Shown here in pieces: positions 38,857 through 47,408 of a DNA stretch of 64,000 nt. Position numbers and translations under genes: made by a program. Location of the stretch: assembly GCF_012986595.1 (NCBI RefSeq), contig NZ_JAAQYM010000002.1, positions 62,001 to 126,000 of the forward strand. The letters run 5' to 3'. The number at the start of each line of letters is the position of its first letter. The first letter of the stretch is position 1. The stretch comes from Pseudomonas koreensis (GTDB lineage Bacteria > Pseudomonadota > Gammaproteobacteria > Pseudomonadales > Pseudomonadaceae). The notes beneath the pieces are model-generated. The model was not told the origin of the DNA and ran no database searches. It saw only the letters and a list, made by a program, of their open reading frames with translations.

Positions 38857-39009
38857 TTCGTCTCCTGATGGTCACCGGGCGCGGTGACGCGATGGCACCG
38901 CTCTGGCACCGTGGCAAAGCGGCGATTGTCGGTGATGGGGCGGGAGCAGGTCACGCACTAATTGCTGCTACCATGGGCTTCCCGTGCGTAGAACCAATTA
39001 GAGACCGTG

Positions 39010-40356
39010 ATGAGCCAACCCTGGAGCCCTGACAGCTGGCGCGCCCTGCCGATCCAGCAACAACCCCAATACCCCGACGCCGCGCACTTGCGCCAGGTCG
39101 AGCAGACGCTGGCCAGCTACCCGCCGCTGGTGTTTGCCGGCGAAGCCCGCGAGTTGCGTCGCCAGTTTGCAGAAGTGACTCAGGGCCGGGCGTTTCTGCT
39201 GCAGGGTGGCGATTGCGCGGAAAGCTTTGCCGAGTTCTCTGCGGCGAAGATTCGCGACACCTTCAAAGTGTTGCTGCAGATGGCGATCGTCATGACCTTC
39301 GCCGCCGGCTGCCCGGTGGTCAAGGTCGGGCGCATGGCCGGCCAGTTCGCCAAACCGCGTTCGGCCAATGACGAAACCCTCGACGGCGTGACCCTGCCGG
39401 CCTACCGTGGCGACATCGTCAACGGCATCGGTTTCGACGAAAAGAGTCGCGTGCCGGATCCGGAGCGCTTGCTGCAGTCGTATCACCAGTCCACCGCCAC
39501 CCTCAACCTGCTGCGCGCCTTCGCTCAGGGCGGTTTTGCCGACCTGCATCAGGTGCACAAGTGGAACCTGGACTTCATCGCCAACTCGGCATTGGCCGAG
39601 AAATACAGCCACCTCGCCGACCGCATCGATGAAACCCTGGCGTTCATGCGCGCCTGCGGCATGGACAGCTCGCCGCAACTGCGCGAAACCAGTTTCTTCA
39701 CCGCCCACGAGGCGCTGCTGCTGAACTACGAAGAGGCCTTCGTACGTCGCGACAGCCTGACCAACGATTACTACGATTGCTCGGCGCACATGCTGTGGAT
39801 CGGCGACCGCACCCGGCAGCTCGACGGCGCCCACGTCGAATTCCTGCGCGGGGTGAACAACCCGATTGGCGTCAAGGTCGGCCCGAGCATGAACCCGGAC
39901 GATCTGATCCGCCTGATCGATGTGCTCAACCCGGACAACGATCCGGGTCGTCTGAACCTGATCGCCCGCATGGGCGCGAACAAGGTCGGCGATCACCTGC
40001 CGGCACTGATCCGTGCAGTGCAGCGTGAGGGCAAGCAGGTGCTGTGGAGTTCGGACCCGATGCACGGCAACACCATCAAGGCCAGCAGCGGCTACAAGAC
40101 CCGCGACTTCGCGCAGATCCTCGGCGAAGTGAAACAGTTCTTCCAGGTGCACGAAGCCGAAGGCACTTATGCCGGCGGGATTCATATCGAGATGACCGGG
40201 CAGAATGTCACCGAGTGCATTGGCGGTGCGCGGCCGATCACTGAAGATGGTTTGTCGGATCGTTATCACACCCACTGCGATCCGCGGATGAATGCCGATC
40301 AGTCGCTGGAACTGGCGTTTTTGATTGCCGAAACGCTGAAGCAGGTTCGCCGCTAA
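39010..40356 (+). CDS. Class II DAHP synthase (shikimate pathway)
   Basis: The 448-residue enzyme condenses phosphoenolpyruvate and erythrose-4-phosphate to DAHP, the first step of aromatic amino acid synthesis. It is a plant-like class II enzyme: [70 protein letters not shown] and [18 protein letters not shown]. It starts at the ATG at 39010, next to an in-frame GTG. A second, unrelated class I DAHP synthase is encoded at 52441-53517. Confidence 0.95.
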   Translation: MSQPWSPDSWRALPIQQQPQYPDAAHLRQVEQTLASYPPLVFAGEARELRRQFAEVTQGRAFLLQGGDCAESFAEFSAAKIRDTFKVLLQMAIVMTFAAGCPVVKVGRMAGQFAKPRSANDETLDGVTLPAYRGDIVNGIGFDEKSRVPDPERLLQSYHQSTATLNLLRAFAQGGFADLHQVHKWNLDFIANSALAEKYSHLADRIDETLAFMRACGMDSSPQLRETSFFTAHEALLLNYEEAFVRRDSLTNDYYDCSAHMLWIGDRTRQLDGAHVEFLRGVNNPIGVKVGPSMNPDDLIRLIDVLNPDNDPGRLNLIARMGANKVGDHLPALIRAVQREGKQVLWSSDPMHGNTIKASSGYKTRDFAQILGEVKQFFQVHEAEGTYAGGIHIEMTGQNVTECIGGARPITEDGLSDRYHTHCDPRMNADQSLELAFLIAETLKQVRR

Positions 40357-40370
40357 ACCGCGTCGCCCGG

Positions 40371-40446
40371 TTCGCGAGCAGGCTCGCTCCCACATTTGGT
40401 TTTGTGTACGACGCAGATCCAATGTGGGAGCGAGCCTGCTCGAGAA
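40371..40446. repeat. REP-type inverted repeat, GCGAGCAGGCTCGC family
   Basis: The arms TTCGCGAGCAGGCTCGCTCC and GGGAGCGAGCCTGCTCGAGAA flank a loop of about 34 bases between convergent genes. Same family as 33318-33390 and 44295-44390. Confidence 0.85.
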
Positions 40447-40455
40447 GAGGCCAGC

Positions 40456-41682
40456 TCAATCACCGCCGATCTGCGCCAATGCCACCCGCAACCGCCCCGC
40501 ACTTTCGCGCTGACAATTGAGCTGCACTCGCGCAAGCCCCAGCCAATCGGCCATCCGCCGCAAATTCAACGCCAGCGCCAGCATCCCCTCATCCGCCAAC
40601 CCCGGCTCTTCCTCATGCACCGCATGCACCGCCAGGCGTCCCGACGCTCTTTCCGCACGCAGATCGACCCGCGCAGCAATCCGCTCGTTGTGCAGAAACG
40701 GCAGCACGTAATAGCCGTAGACCCGTTTGTCCTGCGGCGTGTAGATCTCCAATCGATAGCGGAAATCGAATAATCGCTCGGTGCGACTACGTTCCCATAT
40801 CAACGAATCGAAGGGCGACAACAACGCGCTGGCGATGACTTTGCGCGGCACTTTCGGCTCCGGCAGGCAATAGGCGATCTGCCGCCAACCGGCGACTTCG
40901 CAGGTTTGCAATTGCCCGTCCTCGACCAGTTCCGCCAGACGCGGCCGCGCATCTCCCGGGTTCAAGCGGAAATAATCCCGCAGGTCCTTTTCCGTGCCGA
41001 CACCCAGCGCCTGGGCCGCGTGCAGCAGCAAGCCGCGCTGTGCGCTGGCTTCATCCGGCAGCGGCGGCTGCAGGATCGGCGCCGGGATCACCCGTTCCGG
41101 CAAATCATACAAACGCTCAAAACCGCGACGCCCGGCCACGGTCACTTCACCGGCTGCGAACAACCATTCCAGCGCCTGCTTTTCCGCGCTCCAGTCCCAC
41201 CATGGCCCGGCCTTGTCTTCGCGGGTCGACAGACTGCCGGCACCCAACGCGCCCTGCGCCTCAACCGTGCGCAACACGCGGCGAACAACGTCCTGTTGCT
41301 CACGGCCGAACTTCGCCAGTTGTTGATAAATGTCCTCGCCCCGTTTGGCGCGCTGCATCCGCCACCCCAGCAACGGATACATCGCCAGCGGCAGCAACGA
41401 CGCTTCATGCCCCCAGTATTCGAACAGCGTGCGACGGCGCCCCGAACTCCAGGCAGCCTGGTCGAGCAAATCTGAGGAATAGGCACCGAGACGGGAAAAC
41501 AGCGGCAGGTAGTGCGAGCGCACCACGGCGTTGACGGAGTCGATCTGTAGCAGGCCCAGCCGTTCGATCAGACGGTTAACCTGCGGCGCGCGGACGGTTG
41601 GCGGCTGGCGCCCGTTGAACCCTTGGGCAGCCAGCGCCAGACGTCGCGCCTGTTTGAGGGAAAAGGCCAGAGTCGCGGGCAT
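40456..41682 (-). CDS. ycaQ: AlkX/YcaQ-type DNA glycosylase (HTH_42 family)
   Basis: The 408-residue protein consists of three tandem winged-helix domains with the catalytic QxD motif Q46-I-D48 in LGLLQIDSVNAVVRSHYLPL. This matches the AlkX (YcaQ) branch, which unhooks interstrand DNA crosslinks, rather than AlkZ, which has QxQ. Other family elements are FEYWGHEASLLP and PFLHNERIAARVDLRAER. The ATG at 41682 is chosen because AGGAG lies six bases upstream; one six bases earlier would overlap that site. It lies after the DUF1127 gene on the same strand. Confidence 0.9.
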   Translation of the reverse strand: MPATLAFSLKQARRLALAAQGFNGRQPPTVRAPQVNRLIERLGLLQIDSVNAVVRSHYLPLFSRLGAYSSDLLDQAAWSSGRRRTLFEYWGHEASLLPLAMYPLLGWRMQRAKRGEDIYQQLAKFGREQQDVVRRVLRTVEAQGALGAGSLSTREDKAGPWWDWSAEKQALEWLFAAGEVTVAGRRGFERLYDLPERVIPAPILQPPLPDEASAQRGLLLHAAQALGVGTEKDLRDYFRLNPGDARPRLAELVEDGQLQTCEVAGWRQIAYCLPEPKVPRKVIASALLSPFDSLIWERSRTERLFDFRYRLEIYTPQDKRVYGYYVLPFLHNERIAARVDLRAERASGRLAVHAVHEEEPGLADEGMLALALNLRRMADWLGLARVQLNCQRESAGRLRVALAQIGGD

Positions 41683-41746
41683 GAACATCTCCTTGTCTGC
41701 TCGCAACCTACCTCACCTGAAAGTGGTTTGTGTAGTAAGGCCCTGA

Positions 41747-41968
41747 TCATTTATGCATCGGATCGTCCCAGAACGGCCGGACAGCCTCGTGTTCGACGTC
41801 GGCACGGCTGACCCCGATGTCCTTCAGCGCTTCGTCGCTCAGACTGGCGAGCAACTCGCGTTCACGGTGCAGTTCGTACCAGCGGCTGAACTTGTGCAGC
41901 AGGTCGGAAACGATATGGCCGTGGCCGGAAAACTTTGTGTCGTCTACATACTCTCTTTGACCTTTCAT
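41747..41968 (-). CDS. DUF1127-family small protein
   Basis: The 73-residue protein ends with the DUF1127 core: LASLSDEALKDIGVSRADVE followed by HEAVRPFWDD. An amphipathic helix with several basic and aromatic residues (SDLLHKFSRWYELHRERE) precedes it. DUF1127 proteins are small, often RNA-associated or involved in nutrient and stress adaptation in alpha-proteobacteria; the role in Pseudomonas is unknown. AAGGAGGG lies just upstream of the ATG. It is divergent from the LysR gene. Confidence 0.9.
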   Translation of the reverse strand: MKGQREYVDDTKFSGHGHIVSDLLHKFSRWYELHRERELLASLSDEALKDIGVSRADVEHEAVRPFWDDPMHK

Positions 41969-42064
41969 CGTGTTGCCCTCCTTGTGGATGGCTCAAGTCT
42001 CGCCCTGGCGCTAAGATCAATCCAACGAATGTTTCTGATGGCATTCATCACGGAGATTCATCAA

Positions 42065-42919
42065 TTGTCGGCTTACCCCAGTATCGATACCGATGTCCTG
42101 CGCACCTTCGTCGCGATTGCCGATCAGGGCGGGTTTACCCGCGCTGGCGAAATGGTCAACCGCACGCAATCGGCGGTGAGCATGCAGATGAAGCGTCTGG
42201 AAGAAGACGTGCTGCAGCGGCAACTGTTCGAGCGTGATGGACGCCAGGTGCGGCTGACCGCCGAGGGCCAGGTGCTGCTCGGCTATGCGCGACGCATCCT
42301 CAAGTTGCACAGTGAAGTGTTCAACACCCTGCGCGAGCCGCACATGGTCGGCACCGTACGCATCGGTACGCCGGACGATTACGTGATGCGTTTCCTGCCG
42401 GGGATACTTTCGCGCTTCGCCCAGTTCTATCCGCTGATCCAGATCGAAGTGCACTGCGAATCCAGCAAACAGCTGTTGCAACGCACCGACCTGGACTTGT
42501 CGATCGTCACCCGCGAGCCGGGCAACGAGATCGGCCAGTTGCTGCGCAAAGAACGTTTCGTCTGGGCCGAGGCGCAAAACTTCAGCGCCCACGAGCAGAC
42601 GCCGTTGCCGCTGGCAATGTTCAACAGTGATTGTTTCTGCCGCTTGTGGGCGTGCAATGCGCTGGACGCGATGGGTCGCGACTACCGCATCGCCTATAAC
42701 AGCACCAGCCTGTCGGCGCTGATGGCGGTGGTGAGCGCAGGTCTGGCGATCACCGCGCAACTGGAAAGCCTGATCACCCCGGACATGCGCATTCTCGGTG
42801 CCAACGAAGACCTGCCGTTGCTGCCCGAGGCCAGCATCATGCTGATCCGCAACCTGAACAATCCGTCGCCGATCACCGAGTGCCTGGCCGAGCACATCGT
42901 CGAAGGCTTCAAACTTTAA
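42065..42919 (+). CDS. LysR-family transcriptional regulator
   Basis: The roughly 284-residue regulator has an N-terminal winged helix (DTDVLRTFVAIADQGGFTRAGEMVNRTQSAVSMQMKRLE) and a LysR substrate-binding domain. The start is uncertain: TTG at 42065 is favoured because GGAG lies nine bases upstream and the helix-turn-helix is at the usual distance; ATGs at 42038 and 42029 in frame lack a site. It lies between the divergent DUF1127 gene and the convergent TauE permease gene, with which its end overlaps by 11 bases. The effector is unknown. Confidence 0.9.
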   Translation: MSAYPSIDTDVLRTFVAIADQGGFTRAGEMVNRTQSAVSMQMKRLEEDVLQRQLFERDGRQVRLTAEGQVLLGYARRILKLHSEVFNTLREPHMVGTVRIGTPDDYVMRFLPGILSRFAQFYPLIQIEVHCESSKQLLQRTDLDLSIVTREPGNEIGQLLRKERFVWAEAQNFSAHEQTPLPLAMFNSDCFCRLWACNALDAMGRDYRIAYNSTSLSALMAVVSAGLAITAQLESLITPDMRILGANEDLPLLPEASIMLIRNLNNPSPITECLAEHIVEGFKL

Positions 42920-43658
42920 AGGCGAGCATCACCGCACACAGCACCAGGAAACCGCAGAACAGCCCGCGCAGCAGCTTTTCCGGCATGGCGTGGGCGACTT
43001 TCACCCCCCAACTGATGCTCGCCAGCCCGCCGATCGCCAGCGGCAGGCCGATCATCCAGTCCACCTCGTGATGCACCGCGTACGTCACCAGCGTCACCCC
43101 GGTGCTTGGCAACGCCAGGGCCAGCGACAGCCCTTGGGCCACCACTTGGCTGGTGCCGAACAGGCTGGTCAGCACCGGCGTCGCCACCACGGCCCCGCCG
43201 ACACCGAACAGACCGCCCATGGTCCCGGACGCCGCGCCGAGCACGCCGAGCCATGGCCAGGAGTAACGCATTTCGGAAGTCGCTGCGGGTTGCCTGCCAA
43301 ACATCTTCAGCAGGTTGTACGCCGACAGCACCACGAGGAAGGCGACAAAGCCGATGCGCATGGTTTGCGCATCGATGCCCACCGCCCAGATCGACCCGAT
43401 CCAGGCAAAGCAAAAGCCCATGACCGCCAACGGCAATGCATGACGCAGCTCGATGCGATTGCGCTGGTGATAACGCCACAGCGCCAGCATCACATTGGGC
43501 ACCACCATCACCAGCGCCGTGCCCTGGGCAATCTGCTGGTCGAGGCCGAACCACACACCCAGCAGCGGAATCGCGATCAAACCACCGCCGATGCCGAATA
43601 TGCCGCCCAATGTGCCAAGGGCGGCGCCAAACAGCAGGTACAACAAAAACTCGATCAC
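42909..43658 (-). CDS. TauE/SafE-family membrane permease
   Basis: The 249-residue inner-membrane protein has about eight helices and the repeated family motif GGIFGIGGGLIAIPLL / GGLFGVGGAVVATPVL near the start of each half. TauE/SafE proteins export sulfite, sulfoacetate or similar organosulfur anions, but many members have unknown substrates. The GTG at 43658 has AGGA seven bases upstream. The gene is divergent from ohrR and overlaps the end of the LysR gene. Confidence 0.9.
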   Translation of the reverse strand: MIEFLLYLLFGAALGTLGGIFGIGGGLIAIPLLGVWFGLDQQIAQGTALVMVVPNVMLALWRYHQRNRIELRHALPLAVMGFCFAWIGSIWAVGIDAQTMRIGFVAFLVVLSAYNLLKMFGRQPAATSEMRYSWPWLGVLGAASGTMGGLFGVGGAVVATPVLTSLFGTSQVVAQGLSLALALPSTGVTLVTYAVHHEVDWMIGLPLAIGGLASISWGVKVAHAMPEKLLRGLFCGFLVLCAVMLAFKV

Positions 43659-43758
43659 AGCGATGTCCTCATCCGTCAGGCGCCCCATCCTACCAGTCCA
43701 GGCTGGTATCTGGCGCTGCAGCGCGAGCTGGGCCACCACTAGATCCGGAGATTTATCT

Positions 43759-43780
43759 GGCGCATTAAACATTCGGACGC
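43759..43780. promoter_or_regulatory. OhrR operator candidate upstream of ohrR
   Basis: The sequence GCGCATTAAACATTCGGACG lies 35-56 bases before the ohrR ATG and matches GCGCACTAAATATTCGCGCG in front of ohr (44519-44539) at 17 of 20 positions. Shared by a MarR-type repressor gene and its probable target, it is a good operator candidate. Confidence 0.6.
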
Positions 43781-43814
43781 TAGATTCGAGCCCATCATCG
43801 AACAAGGCTTTACC

Positions 43815-44279
43815 ATGACCACCGAATCCAACACCCTCGACAACTGCGATCACCTGCTGCTGGACAACCAGGCCTGCTTCGCCCTGCATTCCACTTCGCT
43901 GATGATGACCAAGGTCTACAAGCCGCTGCTGCAAGCGCTCGGCCTGACCTATCCGCAGTACCTGGCGATGATGGTGCTGTGGGAGAAGGATGGTTTGACC
44001 GTCGGAGAAATCAGCACGCGACTACTGACCGATCCGGGATCGCTGACGCCCCTGCTCAAGCGCCTGGAAGGCGAAGGTTTGCTCAGCCGCACGCGCAGTC
44101 GCGAGGATGAGCGTGTGGTGATTGTCGAGTTGACCGCGCAAGGCCGAGCGTTGAAAGAAAAAGCCCAGACGGTCCCGCAATGCATCCTCGGCGCCAGCGG
44201 CTTTTCTCTGGAACGCCTGCAGAAGCTGCAAGCGGAGTTGCAAGCGCTGCGCAGCCATTTGCAGGACAGCTTGACCTGA
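43815..44279 (+). CDS. ohrR: OhrR organic hydroperoxide-sensing MarR repressor
   Basis: The 154-residue winged-helix regulator has the reactive cysteine C21 in LDNQACFALHSTSLMMTKVY, the [15 protein letters not shown] helix, and [20 protein letters not shown]. Oxidation of C21 by organic hydroperoxides releases it from DNA. It is closely related to the OspR-type protein at 29167-29628, so the window encodes two peroxide-sensing MarR paralogues. The ohr gene lies 330 bases downstream on the same strand, beyond a REP-type repeat. Confidence 0.93.
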   Translation: MTTESNTLDNCDHLLLDNQACFALHSTSLMMTKVYKPLLQALGLTYPQYLAMMVLWEKDGLTVGEISTRLLTDPGSLTPLLKRLEGEGLLSRTRSREDERVVIVELTAQGRALKEKAQTVPQCILGASGFSLERLQKLQAELQALRSHLQDSLT

Positions 44280-44294
44280 TAACAACGCTGCCCA

Positions 44295-44390
44295 CCTTGT
44301 AGGAGTGAGCCTGCTCGCGATAGCGGTGGTTCAGTCGACTTCTGTGGTGCCTGTCTTGCCGCTATCGCGAGCAGGCTCACTCCTACAAGG
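44295..44390. repeat. REP-type inverted repeat, GCGAGCAGGCTCGC family variant
   Basis: Long perfect arms (CCTTGTAGGAGTGAGCCTGC... and its inverse, about 31 bases each) flank a loop of about 32 bases between ohrR and ohr. It could attenuate transcription from ohrR into ohr. Confidence 0.85.
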
Positions 44391-44518
44391 GAGCGCGTCA
44401 CCTGAAAAAATATTTTCAGTCCCCCGATATCCCCACCAGCCGCTCTAAATCTTCACTTTCAAGGTGATCGACAGCTCCGTTACAGGATCGAAATTCAATC
44501 TGCTCAAAAATTTTTCTT

Positions 44519-44539
44519 GCGCACTAAATATTCGCGCGA
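44519..44539. promoter_or_regulatory. OhrR operator candidate upstream of ohr
   Basis: The sequence GCGCACTAAATATTCGCGCG is bounded by GCGC on both sides and lies about 72 bases upstream of the ohr ATG. It matches the element before ohrR (43759-43780). Position is consistent with overlap of the ohr promoter. Confidence 0.6.
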
Positions 44540-44610
44540 TACATTCACTTCGCACTTACTTAGCGCGCAAACAATTAGCGCAGAAATACACACTCAACGA
44601 GGCCCACACC

Positions 44611-45030
44611 ATGCAAGCTCTCTACACTGCAATCGCAACCTCCACTGGCGGCCGTGACGGTCGTGCGATCTCCAGCGACAACATTCTCGACGTCAAACTC
44701 GCCACCCCGAAAGAACTCGGTGGTGCCGGTGGTGCCGCGACCAACCCTGAGCAATTGTTCGCTGCCGGTTACTCGGCCTGCTTCATCGGTGCGCTGAAGT
44801 TCGTTGCCAGCCAGACCAAACGCAAGATCCCCGACGACGCCTCGATCACCGCGCACGTCGGCATCGGCCAGATCCCCGGCGGTTTCGGTCTGGACATCGA
44901 CTTGCACATCAGCCTGCCGGGCCTCGAGCAAGCGGATGCACAGAGCCTGGTCGAAGCAGCGCATCAGGTCTGCCCTTACTCCAACGCCACCCGTGGCAAC
45001 GTTGACGTCCGCCTGCACACCACCGTGTAA
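44611..45030 (+). CDS. ohr: Organic hydroperoxide resistance protein Ohr
   Basis: The 139-residue thiol peroxidase reduces organic and fatty-acid hydroperoxides, using lipoylated proteins as reductant in known members. The two catalytic cysteines are C57 (AAGYSACFIGALKFVA) and C121 (HQVCPYSNAT). The N-terminus MQALYTAIATSTGGRDGRA is typical. The open frame extends far upstream but through the promoter. It is likely repressed by OhrR and ends at a strong terminator shared with efp. Confidence 0.96.
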   Translation: MQALYTAIATSTGGRDGRAISSDNILDVKLATPKELGGAGGAATNPEQLFAAGYSACFIGALKFVASQTKRKIPDDASITAHVGIGQIPGGFGLDIDLHISLPGLEQADAQSLVEAAHQVCPYSNATRGNVDVRLHTTV

Positions 45031-45061
45031 CAGCAATCTTTTGATCTTTCTGCAGGCACAA

Positions 45062-45091
45062 AAAAGCCCGACTCAATGGTCGGGCTTTTTC
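45062..45091. terminator. Bidirectional terminator between ohr and efp
   Basis: Hairpin AAAAAGCCCGAC-TCAATG-GTCGGGCTTTTT between convergent ohr and efp; symmetric, so usable in both directions. Confidence 0.9.
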
Positions 45092-45110
45092 TTTCCGCGA
45101 AAAGCAGTGC

Positions 45111-45680
45111 TTATTTGGCACGGCCTTTGTAGGAACCGCCTTCGCGGGTATCGATCTCGATCATGTCGCCGATTTCGATGAAGTCAGCAACCGACAGCTC
45201 GGTACCGTTCTTCAGTTTGGCAGGCTTCATCACCTTGCCGGAAGTGTCACCGCGAGCGGAACCTTCGGTGTAGTCAACCTGACGCACGATGGTGGTCGGC
45301 AGTTCTACGGAAACCAGACGCTCTTCGAAGAACACGGCTTCGCAAACGTCGGTCATGCCTTCTTCAACGAAAGGCAGAACGCTTTCGATGTCTTCGGCGT
45401 TCAGTTCGTACATGGTGTAGTCAGTGGTGTCCATGAACGTGTAGGTGTCGCCGCTGATGAAGGACAGGGTCGCTTCTTTGCGGTCGAGGATCACGTCGTC
45501 CAGCTTGTCGTCCGCACCGTAAACGGTTTCGGTCTTGTAACCGGTCAGCAGGTTCTTCAGCTTGGTCTTCATGATCGCGCTGTTACGGCCCGACTTGGTG
45601 AATTCAGCTTTCTGAACCAGCCAAGGATCGTTGTCGATACGGATCACGGTACCGGGTTTGAGTTCTTTACCAGTTTTCAT
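45111..45680 (-). CDS. efp: Translation elongation factor P
   Basis: The 189-residue protein has the three-domain EF-P fold and relieves ribosome stalling at consecutive prolines. The tip residue is arginine (R32 in [15 protein letters not shown]), not lysine, which marks the rhamnosylated type modified by EarP. The modifying enzyme is encoded directly upstream (45729-46871) on the same strand, 48 bases away, consistent with an operon. It terminates at 45062-45091. Confidence 0.97.
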   Translation of the reverse strand: MKTGKELKPGTVIRIDNDPWLVQKAEFTKSGRNSAIMKTKLKNLLTGYKTETVYGADDKLDDVILDRKEATLSFISGDTYTFMDTTDYTMYELNAEDIESVLPFVEEGMTDVCEAVFFEERLVSVELPTTIVRQVDYTEGSARGDTSGKVMKPAKLKNGTELSVADFIEIGDMIEIDTREGGSYKGRAK

Positions 45681-45728
45681 TGCGAATATCCGAATTTGGA
45701 TGGGATTTACAAAAATCTAGGCCGCGTA

Positions 45729-46871
45729 TCATATCCAATTTAGGTAAAACTGTACCAGCGCCGTGGCAAGATCCGCCTGCAAGCCTTGTTCCAGACACCA
45801 TTTCTCGGCGTTCTCCTGCAGTTCTGGCCAGTGTTTACGGGCCTCTAGCCAGTGCTCGCCGATTGGTTGCCCGGCGCTCCACGCCCGCCACAGCCCGTTC
45901 ATCGCCTCGGCCGCCGCCGGCGATAGTCCTTTCGTATACAGCGCCAGGAAGGCATCAAGCTTGTCCAGATGGATGTCTTCGTCCTGCTGATAGATGTGCC
46001 AGAGCATCGGCCGCCCGGCCCACTGCGCCCGGACGAACGAATCTTCCCCACGCACCGCATTGAAGTCACAGCACCACAGCAACTGATCGTATTGATCCTG
46101 ACGGACGAACGGCAGCACCTGCACCGTCAGCGCCTGACGCACGTTCAGATCGCCGACCTCCAGTGAATCAACCCCGAGCCAGCGTGCGACATCACCGAGA
46201 ATCAGCCCTTCTGGCACCAGCAGATGGGTTGGCGCATCATCGGCGGCCAGCACGTCCAGCCAACTGGCCAGACCGGCGTTCTCATAGGCAAACAGTGAAA
46301 TCAGTTGTGCACCCGGTGCGCGCTCGACCCCCAGATGCTGCAGGAATTGTCGCTGCGCCTCGTCATCCGCTTGAAACGCGCGGCGGCGCTCCAGCAAACC
46401 CTGCTCACGCAGCAACCCGCCAGTGCCCGGCTGAAAACCGGGAAAGAAGAAAAACTTCTGCACCGATTTATATTTCACCGAGGGCAAACCGTGACAACCA
46501 ATGACCCAGTCTTCGGCACTCAGGTAATCGAGGTTCATCCACAGCGGCGGCCGTTGTCGCTCGGCCATGGCATCCATGTACGCGGACGGCAGCTGGCAAG
46601 CGAACGCGGCGATCACCACGTCCGCCGCCTCAGTATTCGGCCAGTCGCTCGGCCAGTGCCGAACATCGACGCCCTGCTGCGATTGCTGCGCCAGGTGGAT
46701 ATCGATCTCGGGGCAGATGCGCTCGAAGGCACGCAGGTCATCGACCCACAGGCGCACCGCCAGCCCCTGTTCGGCCACCAGTTGCCGGGCCAGACGCCAG
46801 GTCACGCCGATGTCGCCAAAGTTATCGACTACGGTGCAAAAAATATCCCAGCGGGTTTTCGGTACCGGCAT
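45729..46871 (-). CDS. earP: EF-P arginine-32 rhamnosyltransferase EarP
   Basis: The 380-residue cytoplasmic glycosyltransferase (GT-B fold) attaches rhamnose from dTDP-beta-L-rhamnose to Arg32 of EF-P. The N-terminal VVDNFGDIGVTWRLARQL motif contains the catalytic aspartates, and the C-terminal nucleotide-sugar site contains NAVRGEDSFVRAQWAGRPML. Its genomic pairing with an R32-type EF-P is the known diagnostic context. It precedes efp and is divergent from the small membrane protein gene at 46996. Confidence 0.96.
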   Translation of the reverse strand: MPVPKTRWDIFCTVVDNFGDIGVTWRLARQLVAEQGLAVRLWVDDLRAFERICPEIDIHLAQQSQQGVDVRHWPSDWPNTEAADVVIAAFACQLPSAYMDAMAERQRPPLWMNLDYLSAEDWVIGCHGLPSVKYKSVQKFFFFPGFQPGTGGLLREQGLLERRRAFQADDEAQRQFLQHLGVERAPGAQLISLFAYENAGLASWLDVLAADDAPTHLLVPEGLILGDVARWLGVDSLEVGDLNVRQALTVQVLPFVRQDQYDQLLWCCDFNAVRGEDSFVRAQWAGRPMLWHIYQQDEDIHLDKLDAFLALYTKGLSPAAAEAMNGLWRAWSAGQPIGEHWLEARKHWPELQENAEKWCLEQGLQADLATALVQFYLNWI

Positions 46872-46995
46872 GCAAGACTCCCGTTGGCAAAAGCGCTGAT
46901 TGTCCGCATAAATGACCTCGCGCAGAAGAGCCGACGGCGATTAATCTTCGTGCGACAATCGCCACTTGCCCGCAATCATCCGCCAGGAGGCCGCC

Positions 46996-47406
46996 ATGCC
47001 CTACCGTCCCAACCCACGTCGTCCGTTGCCTGTTCAGCTTAGTGCGCTGCGACTGACCGGCAGTATCGCCCTGGGCATGTGGCTGGGCTTTCTGGCCATC
47101 GCCCTGACCTGCTGGCTGCTCTCGCGTTTCGTGTTCACCGAACAACTGGCGCCCGTCGCTCAGGCGGTGCAGCAACTGGCCAGGCCACCCGCGACCGTCC
47201 AGGTCCAACCGGACACTGCGCCACAGAGTCCGCTGTTCGAGCAGTACGAAGAGAACCTGCGCAAGAACGAGCAGCAGGCACGGCTCGATCAGGCGCGCGG
47301 CAGCACGCGTAATCAGTCGAACCCCAAATGCCAGTTCTGGCTGCAACAGGATCAGACCGCGCCGAGCGAAAAGAGCCGCGCCAACGTTTTGCAATTCTGC
47401 GATTGA
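46996..47406 (+). CDS. Hypothetical single-pass membrane protein
   Basis: The 136-residue protein has a basic N-terminus (MPYRPNPRRPLPVQLSAL), one membrane helix (GMWLGFLAIALTCWLLSRF) and a polar, glutamine-rich periplasmic or cytoplasmic tail with two cysteines (CQFWLQ and a C-terminal FCD). AGGAGG lies five bases upstream of the ATG. I recognise no family. It is followed after two bases by the Gre-like gene, so the two form an operon. Confidence 0.8.
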   Translation: MPYRPNPRRPLPVQLSALRLTGSIALGMWLGFLAIALTCWLLSRFVFTEQLAPVAQAVQQLARPPATVQVQPDTAPQSPLFEQYEENLRKNEQQARLDQARGSTRNQSNPKCQFWLQQDQTAPSEKSRANVLQFCD

Positions 47407-47408
47407 TC

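Larger units (their letters stand above)
44280..44610. other. Intergenic region with REP element and ohr promoter
   Basis: This region of 331 bases contains the inverted repeat at 44295-44390, then the ohr promoter region with the candidate OhrR operator at 44519-44539 and a second GCGC-rich stretch (GCGCGCAAACAATTAGCGC) around 44562-44581. Confidence 0.5.
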
